Made by a program: the position numbers and the translations under genes
In this document: positions 1 to 6,624 of the stretch, piece after piece
Layout: every line of letters starts with the position of its first letter
Numbering within the stretch: the first letter of the stretch is position 1
Source of the DNA: an uncultured Collinsella sp.
Lineage (GTDB): Bacteria; Actinomycetota; Coriobacteriia; Coriobacteriales; Coriobacteriaceae
NCBI GenBank assembly: GCA_900553705.1
Contig: USEK01000019.1
Location: 1 to 15,936, forward strand
Direction: 5' to 3'
Length of the DNA stretch: 15,936 nt
The notes under the pieces: generated by a model
Seen by the model: the letters and a program-made list of their open reading frames with translations, nothing else
The model's database searches: none
Told to the model about the DNA's origin: nothing

Positions 1-255
1 AACACGCGCGAGGCCATGCGCTCGGGCGTGGTCTTGGGCGAGGTGGCCCGCATCGACGGCATGCTCGACATGGTGCTCGCCGAGATGCGCGCGACCAAGG
101 CCGCGGGGGAGGGCAGCGTGCCCATCGTCATTACCGGCGACGATGCCGAGGCGCTTGCGGCCCTTGTCGGCCATAGCCTGACGGTCGACGATGCGCTGAC
201 GTTGCGGGGTCTCGCCGAGCTCTACCACATCAACCAAAAGCCACGCCGCGCGTAG
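1..255 (+). CDS. coaX: Type III pantothenate kinase, C-terminal fragment (5' end outside window)
   Basis: The reading frame is open from base 1 and ends at TAG 253-255, giving 84 C-terminal residues. Type III pantothenate kinase phosphorylates pantothenate in the first step of coenzyme A synthesis. The fragment opens with NTREAMRSGVVLGEVARIDG, which matches the family's 'NT..A..SG...G....vdG' segment at the dimer interface. It ends with DDALTLRGLAELYHIN, matching the usual 'dp.LtL.GL..iy..N' terminus. One oddity: the family's usual 'TGG' turn reads TGDD here (IVITGDDAEAL). The ATP-binding and catalytic N-terminal half is not in the window, so activity cannot be judged. The next gene starts 83 bases downstream behind its own promoter-like site. 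The family call is based on these motifs only. Confidence 0.85.
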   Translation, partial: NTREAMRSGVVLGEVARIDGMLDMVLAEMRATKAAGEGSVPIVITGDDAEALAALVGHSLTVDDALTLRGLAELYHINQKPRRA

Positions 256-295
256 CGATGGGGGCGATGGGACAAAAACGTCTCCACCTTCCACC

Positions 296-304
296 TGCTA
301 CAAT
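296..304 (+). promoter_or_regulatory. Extended -10 promoter upstream of the dCMP deaminase
   Basis: TGCTACAAT is a full extended -10 element: TG, one base, then TACAAT, which matches TATAAT at 5 of 6 positions. No good -35 hexamer lies 16-18 bases upstream, which is tolerated by extended -10 promoters. Transcription would start near 311, leaving a leader of about 28 bases that carries the GGAGG at 326-330. This suggests comEB is transcribed independently of coaX. Confidence 0.5.
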
Positions 305-338
305 GGGTCAAACTATTGCGATTTCGGAGGTGTCTGCC

Positions 339-863
339 ATGTCGGACGATCTTCATCAAACTTCGTCAGGCAAGCGCCTGGACGTCATTAGCTGGGACGA
401 GTTCTTTATGAGCGTGGCCATCGCCGCGCAGCGCCGCAGCAAAGACCCCAACACGCAGGTGGGAGCGTGCATCGCCAGCACCAACCACCGCATCCTTTCG
501 GTGGGCTACAACGGTACACCCTCGGCGCTCAACGACGACTTTTTCCCGTGGGGTACGAGCGACGACCCGCTGCAGGACAAGCACAACTACGTGGTCCATG
601 CCGAGGCCAACGCCGTGCTCAACTACCGTGGCTCGCTCAAGGACCTCGAGGGTTCCACGGTCTACGTCACGCTGTTTCCGTGCCACGACTGCGCCAAGAT
701 TTTGGCGCAGGTGGGCGTGGGCGAGGTTGTCTACCTGGACAACAAGTACGCCGACACCGATGATGGCCGTATCAGCCGCCGCATTCTTGACTCTTGCGGC
801 ATCAGCTACCGCCAGGTCATCGTCGATGTTCAGATTGGTACCGGGGGACAGGCTCGACAGTAA
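339..863 (+). CDS. comEB: dCMP deaminase (ComE operon protein 2 family)
   Basis: This 174-residue cytosolic enzyme probably deaminates dCMP to dUMP, feeding dTMP synthesis. The zinc and catalytic motifs of the cytidine/deoxycytidylate deaminase fold are intact: HAEANAVL places the zinc ligand His87 and the proton shuttle Glu89, and PCHDC gives zinc ligands Cys115 and Cys118. The preceding RSKDPNTQVGACI and GYNGTPSAL segments are typical of the dCMP deaminase subfamily rather than tRNA adenosine or free cytidine deaminases. ATG 339 is chosen because GGAGG (326-330) sits 8 bases upstream; the frame is open to 258, but the extra 27 residues look non-coding and an extended -10 box lies inside them. 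The length fits the family. I see no com genes nearby, so a competence role is not implied. Substrate (dCMP versus a related nucleotide) is inferred from family resemblance. Confidence 0.88.
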   Translation: MSDDLHQTSSGKRLDVISWDEFFMSVAIAAQRRSKDPNTQVGACIASTNHRILSVGYNGTPSALNDDFFPWGTSDDPLQDKHNYVVHAEANAVLNYRGSLKDLEGSTVYVTLFPCHDCAKILAQVGVGEVVYLDNKYADTDDGRISRRILDSCGISYRQVIVDVQIGTGGQARQ

Positions 864-997
864 TCATGCGTTGTCGCTATCTGACGACGAACGCAGCTCA
901 AAGAGCCCCGTCCCAAATTGACTACTCGTGAAAGTCGCGTCTGCGCGCATGGACGGCTCGTGAGCGGGTACATGGCTGTAGTAACATAGCTTCTGTC

Positions 998-1020
998 CGC
1001 GGGCGTGCCCGCGTTATTGT
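998..1020 (+). terminator. GC-rich hairpin with T-rich tail just before the NifU-like gene
   Basis: CGCGGGC (998-1004) and GCCCGCG (1007-1013) form a 7-bp perfect inverted repeat, effectively a 6-bp stem with a CGTG tetraloop. TTATTGT follows. It resembles a small intrinsic terminator and ends only about 10 bases before the Shine-Dalgarno sequence at 1024-1029. It could end the comEB transcript or act as an attenuator or 5' stabiliser for the next gene. The T tract is short and interrupted. Confidence 0.4.
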
Positions 1021-1035
1021 GAGAAAGGAGCCCCT

Positions 1036-1314
1036 GTGGCTGTTAACGAAGAGCTGCTTAAGAAGGTTCTTGAAGAGATTCGTCCCAACCTGCAGGCCGA
1101 TGGCGGCGATATGGAGTATGTTGGCGTCGACGACGAGGGCGTCGTCAAGCTGGAGCTGCAGGGCGCCTGCGCCGGCTGCCCCATGAGCTCGCTGACCTTG
1201 TCTATGGGCATCGAGCGTATCCTGAAGGAGCACGTGCCCGGCGTTACCCGTGTCGAGCAGGTCAATGCCTCCGGCGAGACCGACGACCTGTACGACGAGT
1301 ACGCGCCGTTCTAA
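1036..1314 (+). CDS. NifU C-terminal domain protein (Fe-S cluster carrier)
   Basis: This is a 92-residue protein made only of the NifU C-terminal (Nfu) domain. Such proteins bind a labile [4Fe-4S] cluster, usually bridged between two subunits, and pass it to apo-enzymes. The core is plain: an N-terminal helix (VLEEIRPNLQADGGD), a beta strand (VVKLELQGACAGC), then CAGCPMSSLTL with cluster ligands Cys45 and Cys48, and a helix. An acidic C-terminal tail follows. The start is GTG 1036, with AAGGAG at 1024-1029 six bases upstream; no better ATG exists. It lacks the N-terminal scaffold domain of full NifU and the A-type domain of NfuA. No suf or isc genes are adjacent, so its partners cannot be read from the context. 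Confidence 0.9.
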   Translation: MAVNEELLKKVLEEIRPNLQADGGDMEYVGVDDEGVVKLELQGACAGCPMSSLTLSMGIERILKEHVPGVTRVEQVNASGETDDLYDEYAPF

Positions 1315-1363
1315 GATGCGAAAGCTGCGGACGGTACGCTCCGCATAGACGTTACGCCCAAAT

Positions 1364-1396
1364 ATGCGGCTGCGAGCGTAAGGCCCGCGGCCGCAT
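1364..1396 (+). terminator. Weak inverted repeat between the NifU-like gene and lgt
   Basis: ATGCGGC (1364-1370) pairs with GCCGCAT (1390-1396) across a 19-base loop, followed by TTGTATGT. A second small repeat, GCGGA (1327-1331) with TCCGC (1340-1344), lies just upstream. Either could be a weak terminator. The long loop and short T run make this uncertain. Confidence 0.3.
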
Positions 1397-1423
1397 TTGT
1401 ATGTAGGGAGTAGGAGGGTCGAC

Positions 1424-2245
1424 ATGCTCAACGACTTCTACCATATGCTTGATCCCGTCGCGATTTCGGCGGGGCCTATCACGATTTACTGGTATGGTCT
1501 GGCCTATGTGGTCGGCGCCCTGCTCACGGCGGTTGTCATGTACCGCACACAGCGTCGCTGGGGCTTTAACATCACGATTGATGACCTGACGAGTGTCGTG
1601 GTCGGCGTGGTCTTTGGCCTCATTATCGGTGCGCGCCTGTTCTACGTCGTCTTTTACGGTGATGGCTACTACTGGGCGCACCCGCTCGAGATCTTTGCCA
1701 CCAACGAGGGCGGCATGAGCTTCCATGGCGGCCTGGTGGGCGGCATTATCGGCGGCATCATCGTGTGCCGCATGTATAAGCTCGACGCATGGACTTTGGC
1801 AGACCTTGCCGTCATAGGCGCGCCGCTGGCCTTGTGCCTGGGCCGTTGTGCCAACTTTGTCAACGGAGAGCTGTGGGGCAAGCCGACCGATCTGCCCTGG
1901 GGTGTGGTTTTTGGCGGGACTGCGGGCGATATGCCGCGTCACCCCTCCCAGCTCTACGAGGCATTTCTTGAGGGCATCGTGCTCTTTTGCATTCTGCAGG
2001 TGCTCAGCCGCAAAAAGCCGCTGCTGCCCCAGGGTACGTTTATGGGCGTGTTCGTGATGGGGTACGGCATCGTCCGCTTTCTCGTTGAGTTCGTGCGCGT
2101 GCCCGATGCCCAGCTGGGTTATCTGCTGGGAGGCGTCATCACCATGGGCCAGCTGCTGAGTCTGCCGCTCGTGATCGCCGGCCTGGCGCTCATCATCTTC
2201 GCCCGACACCGCAATCGCCCCCAGCGCATCTACCTCGACGCCTAA
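1424..2245 (+). CDS. lgt: Prolipoprotein diacylglyceryl transferase (Lgt)
   Basis: This 273-residue integral membrane enzyme transfers a diacylglyceryl group from phosphatidylglycerol to the lipobox cysteine of prelipoproteins, the first step of lipoprotein maturation. Hallmarks seen: GGMSFHGGLVGG with the conserved His101, the Lgt signature GRCANFVNGELWG (Arg141, Asn144, Glu149), and HPSQLYEAFLEG (173-184). A GYGIVRFLVEFVR segment lies near residues 213-225. Hydrophobic stretches at about 20-40, 55-78, 100-115, 125-140, 183-195, 205-222 and 245-260 fit the seven-helix fold. ATG 1424 has AGGAGGG (1412-1418) 5 bases upstream; an ATG nine codons earlier (1397) has no comparable site. The length is normal and no key residue is missing. 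Two hairpin repeats follow directly. Confidence 0.95.
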   Translation: MLNDFYHMLDPVAISAGPITIYWYGLAYVVGALLTAVVMYRTQRRWGFNITIDDLTSVVVGVVFGLIIGARLFYVVFYGDGYYWAHPLEIFATNEGGMSFHGGLVGGIIGGIIVCRMYKLDAWTLADLAVIGAPLALCLGRCANFVNGELWGKPTDLPWGVVFGGTAGDMPRHPSQLYEAFLEGIVLFCILQVLSRKKPLLPQGTFMGVFVMGYGIVRFLVEFVRVPDAQLGYLLGGVITMGQLLSLPLVIAGLALIIFARHRNRPQRIYLDA

Positions 2246-2250
2246 CCAAG

Positions 2251-2285
2251 ACCACCACAAAGGGGACAGGCACCTTTGTGGTGGT
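2251..2285 (+). repeat. Hairpin repeat, loop core GGGGACAGG (copy A)
   Basis: ACCACCACAAAGG (2251-2263) and CCTTTGTGGTGGT (2273-2285) form a perfect 13-bp stem around a 9-base loop, GGACAGGCA. There is no T tract after it, so it is not a classical terminator. Its loop core GGGACAGG recurs in the hairpins at 2328-2366 (opposite strand), 4571-4606 and 7194-7230. It looks like a REP-type intergenic palindrome. The repeat-family assignment is an inference from copies within this window. Confidence 0.75.
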
Positions 2286-2311
2286 TTGCTGGGCAACGAT
2301 GACAGAACAGC

Positions 2312-2366
2312 AACGTTTCCCCAGATAAAACCTGCCAAAATAAACCTGTCCCTTTTTGGCAGGTTT
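2312..2366 (-). repeat. 48-bp dispersed repeat with 13-bp hairpin (copy B)
   Basis: AAACCTGCCAAAA (2328-2340) and TTTTGGCAGGTTT (2354-2366) form a perfect 13-bp stem with a 13-base loop. Read on the minus strand, bases 2359-2312 match 7200-7247 at 45 of 48 positions (one change in the loop, two in the flank), so this is a dispersed repeat present twice in opposite orientation. On the plus strand the TTTCT after the stem could give weak termination between lgt and the next gene. Confidence 0.8.
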
Positions 2367-2386
2367 CTAGAAAGGCTCTTTGGACT

Positions 2387-4570
2387 GTGAAGGATTCCGA
2401 TCTCTCCACAACGGCTGCGCGCGACGCTGCCCGCATCGTCTGGTTTAAGCGCTACCCCGCCAAGCAGACGCTCATCGCATTTTTGCTCGCGCTGTTGGCG
2501 ACCACGGCGTTTTCCATCGATCCCGCCCCGGTGTCGAGCAACGCAGTCTTGGCAATTGACCCCAAAGCCTCGGGCATGCTGTACGTGTGCTACGAGGTGC
2601 TCCTCTCGTTTGCCGGCCATACCGACGCGGTCATGCTGCTTGCGCTTGCCTGCCTGCTCACGCTGCCGTTTCGCTACGTATTCTTTGGCCGCGGCGACGC
2701 CTGGCGTCCCTCGGTGATCCTTCCGTCGCTGTTCTTTGCCGTCTGCATGGTGTTTGGCCGCAGCTACGACCTCACCGATTCGGCCGAGATCGTGCTCGGC
2801 GACAAGGCCCGCATTATCTGTGCCTGGATAGGCGGTGCGGGCTGGATGCTCTTGGCGGTCGTTGCCTTCTATCTGGCTTTTGAGTGTCTAGATTGGCTGA
2901 GCTCTCGGCGCATTCCGTTTTCTGAAGCGCACTTTGGCCGCGTATGGCGTGTGGCTCACGCCGTGCTCTCGGTCCATCCCTTTGCCGGGCCCTTCCTGGT
3001 GCTTATGGTCGCCTGGGCGCCCACGCTCATCGCTTCGCTGCCCGGCCTTTTTATGGGAGATACGGGTGCGCAGATTCGCCAGTGGTTCAACTACCCCAAC
3101 GGCACGAGTGACTACCTGCGTCTGCTCAATCCCAATGTGCTGCTCAACGGACATCACCCCGTGGTGCATACGGCTATCATCGGTTCGTGCGTCCAGCTGG
3201 GGCTTTCACTGTTCAACAGCGCCAACGCAGGTCTTGCCATCTACACCTGCGCTCAGTTCGTCATTACGGCCGCCTGCATGGCCTATTCCATCTCGTCGCT
3301 GCGCAAGCTGGGCGTGAGCCTGCCGGTCCGCGGCGTAATCCTGCTGTTCTTTGTGTTTATGCCCATGTTCTCCAACTACGCGGCCTTGCTTACCAAAGAC
3401 GTGCTGTTTGCCGACGCGTTTTTGGTGCTGTTGGTGCAGACCGTGAAGCTCGTGGCCTGCGGCCTGCCCCGTCGCGATGCCAATGTCGAGCGTGCAGGCG
3501 AACAGAGGCCTGTGCTCTTTGCGCGCCACGACTGGCTGCTGCTCGCTCTGGGCGCCATGGGTTCCACGTTTCTGCGCAATGGCGGCCTGGTGTTTCCCCT
3601 GGCGGCATGCGTGATCGCGGCGGCGTTTTGCGCGTGGGACGCGCATGTGGCTCGTCGTGCGGCCAAACAGGCTGGTGCTGAGCCTTCGGGCGCCATCCCG
3701 CGTTTCCGCTGGGTGGGCGTTCTTGCGGTGCTTGCGCTCTGTCTTGCCTCCAATATGTACTTCACCAAGGTCTTTATGCCGGCGCACGACATCACGCCTG
3801 GTTCCAAGCGCGAAATCCTCTCGATTCCGTTCCAGCAGACGGCTCGTTTCGTCCAAAAGCACGACGGCCTCAACTCGGGTGTCAACCCCACGGTTAAGGA
3901 GGACGGCACCATCGTGGAGGCTCCTTGCGACGGCTTGGTGACCGACGAAGAGCGTGCCGTGATCGACCGTGTGCTCAAGTACGAGAATCTGGGCCGCCGT
4001 TACAACCCGGATAAGTCGGACGCTGTCAAAAATTGCTTCAACGAGTACGCCTCGCAGGAGGACATCAAGGCCTATTTTGAGGTGTGGGCCCAGATGTTCA
4101 AAAAGGATCCCGAGTGCTATATCTCGGCGCTCATCAATAACTACTACGGCTACTTTTATCCGAGTGCCCGCGATGCGTGGGTCTACAGCACGGCGCGCAG
4201 TGCCGAGATTATGGCAAAACCCGATAACCTCAAGTACTTCGACTTCCATCCGGTTGACAGCAACGTGGTGCGCTGGTGCGACCACCTGATCAATTTGTAC
4301 CGTGTGGCGGTGCAGCGTGTTCCCTTTATCTCGCTCACCATGAGCTCGGCCACCTATGTGTGGATCATGATCGCCGTGGTGGTCTACTTGCTGCGTCGTC
4401 ATTCATGGCGTGCGCTGGCGATCTGGGTGCCGCTGTTGGGCGTGCTCGCTGTGTGCCTGATTGGCCCGTGCAACGGCTCGACTTACATGCGCTACCTGTA
4501 TCCGGTCATCGCCTGCATGCCCTTCGCCATCGGCGCCACCGTCACCCGCAGCGACTTCTTCTGGTTCTAA
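2387..4570 (+). CDS. Large polytopic membrane protein, DUF6020/GT-C glycosyltransferase-like
   Basis: This is a 727-residue membrane protein. Hydrophobic segments lie near 28-44, 80-100, 107-123, 146-168, 200-220, 262-276, 283-300, 315-330, 338-356, 382-414, 443-458, 653-669, 677-692 and 703-718. Between about 465 and 640 is a soluble domain, probably outside the cell. Recognisable blocks are LPGLFMGDTGAQIRQW (Asp225 in the first large loop, the place where GT-C enzymes keep a catalytic acid), LNGHHPVVHT (His256, His257), LLTKDVLFADAF and SIPFQQTARFVQKHDG. Together they resemble the DUF6020 membrane family of Actinobacteria and related GT-C-like proteins, so transfer of a sugar from a polyprenyl donor to a surface polymer is a reasonable guess, not shown. 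The start is GTG 2387 with AGAAAGG (2369-2375) 11 bases upstream. The flanking genes do not indicate a polymer. Substrate unknown. Confidence 0.7.
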   Translation: MKDSDLSTTAARDAARIVWFKRYPAKQTLIAFLLALLATTAFSIDPAPVSSNAVLAIDPKASGMLYVCYEVLLSFAGHTDAVMLLALACLLTLPFRYVFFGRGDAWRPSVILPSLFFAVCMVFGRSYDLTDSAEIVLGDKARIICAWIGGAGWMLLAVVAFYLAFECLDWLSSRRIPFSEAHFGRVWRVAHAVLSVHPFAGPFLVLMVAWAPTLIASLPGLFMGDTGAQIRQWFNYPNGTSDYLRLLNPNVLLNGHHPVVHTAIIGSCVQLGLSLFNSANAGLAIYTCAQFVITAACMAYSISSLRKLGVSLPVRGVILLFFVFMPMFSNYAALLTKDVLFADAFLVLLVQTVKLVACGLPRRDANVERAGEQRPVLFARHDWLLLALGAMGSTFLRNGGLVFPLAACVIAAAFCAWDAHVARRAAKQAGAEPSGAIPRFRWVGVLAVLALCLASNMYFTKVFMPAHDITPGSKREILSIPFQQTARFVQKHDGLNSGVNPTVKEDGTIVEAPCDGLVTDEERAVIDRVLKYENLGRRYNPDKSDAVKNCFNEYASQEDIKAYFEVWAQMFKKDPECYISALINNYYGYFYPSARDAWVYSTARSAEIMAKPDNLKYFDFHPVDSNVVRWCDHLINLYRVAVQRVPFISLTMSSATYVWIMIAVVVYLLRRHSWRALAIWVPLLGVLAVCLIGPCNGSTYMRYLYPVIACMPFAIGATVTRSDFFWF

Positions 4571-4606
4571 TTTGGTGCATTGAGGGCCAGGTTTCTTTGC
4601 ACCAAA
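4571..4606 (+). repeat. Hairpin repeat directly after the membrane-protein stop codon (copy C)
   Basis: TTTGGTGCA (4571-4579) and TGCACCAAA (4598-4606) form a perfect 9-bp stem around an 18-base loop. The loop contains GGGCCAGGTTT, which differs at one base from GGGACAGGTTT in the repeat at 7194-7247. GGGGACA follows the right arm at 4607. It begins on the base after the TAA stop. No T tract follows, so terminator function is doubtful. Confidence 0.6.
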
Positions 4607-4658
4607 GGGGACATCATCACGACGCCTTCATTTTGGGGTTTATCTCGCAGGGCAGTAG

Positions 4659-4686
4659 GTATATCATAACGACGTTTGTTTATATT
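4659..4686 (+). promoter_or_regulatory. AT-rich candidate promoter region for yebC
   Basis: This is the only AT-rich stretch in the 165-base spacer before yebC. It contains TATCAT (4662-4667) and TATATT (4681-4686), either of which could be a -10 box. No convincing -35 hexamer sits at the right distance from either. Confidence 0.25.
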
Positions 4687-4735
4687 GCCCGAGCATCTGC
4701 GCTGGGCTTTAGGTCGAAACCGATAGGAGACACGT

Positions 4736-5542
4736 ATGTCCGGACACTCTAAGTGGGCCACAACCAAGCATCGTAAGGGCGCGCAGGACGCCAAGCGTTC
4801 CGCCCTCTTCTCCAAGCTCAGCCGCAACATCACCGTTGCTGCCCGTCTCGGCGGTGACCCGTTGCCCGAGAACAACGCCAGCCTCGCCGCTGCCGTTGCC
4901 AAGGCCAAGGCTCAGTCCATGCCTAAGGACAAGATCAAGTCCGCTATCGACAAGGCTTTTGGTTCGGGTGCCGATGCCGCCGTCTACGAGAACATCGTGT
5001 ACGAGGGCTACGGTCCCGCCGGTGTCGCCGTCTACGTCGACTGCCTGACCGACAACCGCAACCGTACCGCCGCTGATGTCCGTTCCGCCTTCTCCCACGC
5101 TGGTGGCAACCTGGGCACCTCCGGCTCCGTTGCCTTCCAGTTTGAGCGCAAGGGCCAGATCGTCGTCGCCAAGGAGATCCTGGACGAGAACGCCAAGAAG
5201 GAGACCATGATCGCCAACGGTGCTGCCGGTGACGAGGATGAGTTCATGATGGCCATCGCCGAGGCCGGTGGCGAGGACTACGAGGATGCCGGCGAGGAGT
5301 GGATCGTCTGGACTACTGCTAACGAGGTCATGGCTGTCTCCAAGGCGCTCGAGGAGCAGGGCGTCCAGGTCAAGGGCTCCGAGACCACCATGGTCCCGAC
5401 CACCCCGACCGAGGTCTCCGGCGCCGACGCCAAGAAGGTTCAGCGCCTCATCGACCGTCTTGAGGAGCTCGACGACGTCCAGGATGTTTACAGCACCATG
5501 GACATGACCGACGAGGTCATCGCTGCCCTCGAGGAGGAGTAG
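4736..5542 (+). CDS. yebC: YebC/PmpR-family transcription regulator or translation factor
   Basis: This 268-residue cytosolic protein is a YebC/PmpR/TACO1-family member. It begins with the family hallmark GHSKWATTKHRKGAQDAKR and carries PKDKIKSAIDKA, YEGYGPAGVAVYVDCLTDNRNRT (residues 89-111) and GGNLGTSGSVAFQF. Members have been described as DNA-binding regulators, and YebC family proteins have also been linked to translation through proline-rich stretches; which applies here cannot be read from the sequence. Compared with the usual 240-250 residues it has about 18 extra residues between QIVVAKE and DEDEF (roughly 147-165). ATG 4736 has TAGGAGA (4724-4730) five bases upstream. Codon choice is notably regular, like groEL, which suggests high expression. 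It is monocistronic: a strong terminator follows. ruvC, often next to yebC elsewhere, is not in the window immediately downstream. Confidence 0.92.
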   Translation: MSGHSKWATTKHRKGAQDAKRSALFSKLSRNITVAARLGGDPLPENNASLAAAVAKAKAQSMPKDKIKSAIDKAFGSGADAAVYENIVYEGYGPAGVAVYVDCLTDNRNRTAADVRSAFSHAGGNLGTSGSVAFQFERKGQIVVAKEILDENAKKETMIANGAAGDEDEFMMAIAEAGGEDYEDAGEEWIVWTTANEVMAVSKALEEQGVQVKGSETTMVPTTPTEVSGADAKKVQRLIDRLEELDDVQDVYSTMDMTDEVIAALEEE

Positions 5543-5611
5543 CGCCCGCACGGGTTAAGCCGTGCATATCTGGGCATAATGAAGCGAGCATGCAAGCCTC
5601 GTGGAATAGAT

Positions 5612-5653
5612 GAGCCGGATCCGCGTGCGTAGAGCACCGGACCCGGCTCTTTT
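5612..5653 (+). terminator. Strong intrinsic terminator after yebC
   Basis: GAGCCGG (5612-5618) pairs with CCGGCTC (5643-5649); after one A/C mismatch TCCG (5620-5623) pairs with CGGA (5638-5641), and GTGC (5625-5628) with GCAC (5634-5637) after a one-base bulge. TTTT (5650-5653) follows. This is a long GC-rich stem with a T run, as expected of a rho-independent terminator. Confidence 0.85.
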
Positions 5654-5658
5654 ATAAT
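5653..5658 (+). promoter_or_regulatory. Consensus -10 box TATAAT before the Asp23 cluster
   Basis: TATAAT matches the consensus at all six positions and begins in the T run of the preceding terminator. It lies 50 bases before the GTG of the AmaP-like gene, the right place for the operon promoter. The position 17 bases upstream (TAGAGC) is a poor -35 and lies inside the terminator stem, so basal strength or activator need is unclear. Confidence 0.45.
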
Positions 5659-5708
5659 GATGCGAACCGTTTTGTATTTCGAGTGCCGAGATTTGAAGGG
5701 AGCGCCAC

Positions 5709-6254
5709 GTGCGCGTACTCAAACGAGCCCTAGCGATTGTGTATCTTGCCGCCGCCATCGTGGCGCTGGGTACGCTTGTCTGCCAGTTTTGGGGGCCGTA
5801 TACGTATCGCTTTATGCTGCTGATGCGCGACCCCATGCCGCGCATTGTCGTGACGGCATGCGGCGGAGTTGTGGCGATCGGCGTGCTGGTAAGCTTCTTC
5901 CGCCTGATGTTTGCTCGTCGCGAGCCGTCCTGTGTGCATCCGGCGGGGGAGCGCAATATCGAGGTCACCCTTGCGGCGCTTTCTTCGTGTGCTAGGGCTG
6001 CTGCCGAGCGCGACGACCGCGTGATGGTCGAGCATGTCGAGGCCCGCGTCCAAGGCTCCGACGATTCGCACGTCCGATTTAAGGTCGAGGCTATCGCGCT
6101 TGACGATAAGGACGTGGCATCTCTGGCTACTGCGATGCAGCGGCGCATCGAGGAAGCTTGCGACACCATGCTTGGCACGCCGGGCACGACCGCACGCGTT
6201 CGTTTTTTGCCGTCCAAGACTACCGTCCAGACCGTGGAGGTTTCCGGTGAGTGA
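5709..6254 (+). CDS. amaP: AmaP-like membrane anchor of the alkaline shock protein cluster
   Basis: This 181-residue protein has two N-terminal membrane segments (about 7-27 and 45-66) followed by a soluble alpha/beta domain of about 110 residues. That is the architecture of AmaP, which in Staphylococcus anchors Asp23 at the membrane. The soluble part (RNIEVTLAALSSCARAAAER, then VRFKVEAIALDDKDVASLA and TTARVRFLPSK) is itself reminiscent of the Asp23 fold, as in the AmaP family. The start is GTG 5709 with GAAGGGAG (5695-5702) upstream. The stop overlaps the next gene by 8 bases, implying translational coupling. The call rests on architecture and on the adjacent DUF2273 and Asp23 genes more than on strong sequence motifs. 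Confidence 0.75.
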   Translation: MRVLKRALAIVYLAAAIVALGTLVCQFWGPYTYRFMLLMRDPMPRIVVTACGGVVAIGVLVSFFRLMFARREPSCVHPAGERNIEVTLAALSSCARAAAERDDRVMVEHVEARVQGSDDSHVRFKVEAIALDDKDVASLATAMQRRIEEACDTMLGTPGTTARVRFLPSKTTVQTVEVSGE

Positions 6255-6624
6255 TACCAATCAAGACAAGACCGCTCGTACGCCGCGCCTGACGATTGAC
6301 CAGAGCGCCACGCCGGCGAACGAACCTGTTGATTCCAAAGCAGAGGCAACCGAGTTACAAGACGCGGCAGCCGCGGATTTTGACGAGGCTATGGGTCTCA
6401 TCAAGGGTACGGGCGCTGCCATCTGGAGCTATGCCGTGCGTCATCCCAACACCACGCTTGGGGCCGTCGCTGGCTTTATCCTCGCCGTGTTGGTGCTCAC
6501 GTTGGGCCTGTGGGACACGCTCGTCATTGCATTCTTCGTGCTGATCGGCGCTGTGATCGGCCAAATTCGCGACGGCGAGAACGGGATCGTCAACTTCTTC
6601 GGCCGTCTGTTTAGCGGCCGCTAA
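6247..6624 (+). CDS. DUF2273 small membrane protein with extended N-terminus
   Basis: This 125-residue protein starts at GTG 6247, inside the end of the preceding gene, with GGAGG (6236-6240) six bases upstream. The frame is open further upstream, but that part overlaps AmaP and is a shadow. Residues 1-60 are polar and acidic (Asp/Glu/Ala/Thr-rich); residues about 70-106 form a membrane hairpin, followed by GAVIGQIRDGENGIVNFFGR. That ending is typical of DUF2273 proteins ('IG..iDG......f..rlf'), which are usually only 60-80 residues, so the N-terminal cytosolic part is an extension. DUF2273 genes regularly sit beside amaP and asp23. The molecular role is unknown; membrane anchoring of the Asp23 complex is inferred from the neighbours. 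Confidence 0.8.
   Translation: MSDTNQDKTARTPRLTIDQSATPANEPVDSKAEATELQDAAAADFDEAMGLIKGTGAAIWSYAVRHPNTTLGAVAGFILAVLVLTLGLWDTLVIAFFVLIGAVIGQIRDGENGIVNFFGRLFSGR

Noticed and set aside
2242..2436. Small minus-strand peptide containing NLPKRDRF-type sequence, and a similar peptide on the plus strand near 7200-7250
   Set aside because: The resemblance (LPKRDRFxLAGFI) first looked like a conserved small protein, but it comes from translating the 48-bp DNA repeat; flanking residues share nothing.
1352..2620. 422-residue minus-strand open frame antisense to lgt
   Set aside because: It crosses lgt, both hairpin repeats and the start of the next gene. No motif is seen; lgt itself is unmistakable.
3206..4402. 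398-residue minus-strand open frame antisense to the DUF6020-like gene
   Set aside because: It has a His/Arg/Gln-rich composition typical of antisense shadows and no start signal.
4709..5551. 280-residue minus-strand open frame antisense to yebC
   Set aside because: It is an antisense shadow with low-complexity Leu/Gly/Asp composition; the plus-strand YebC is certain.
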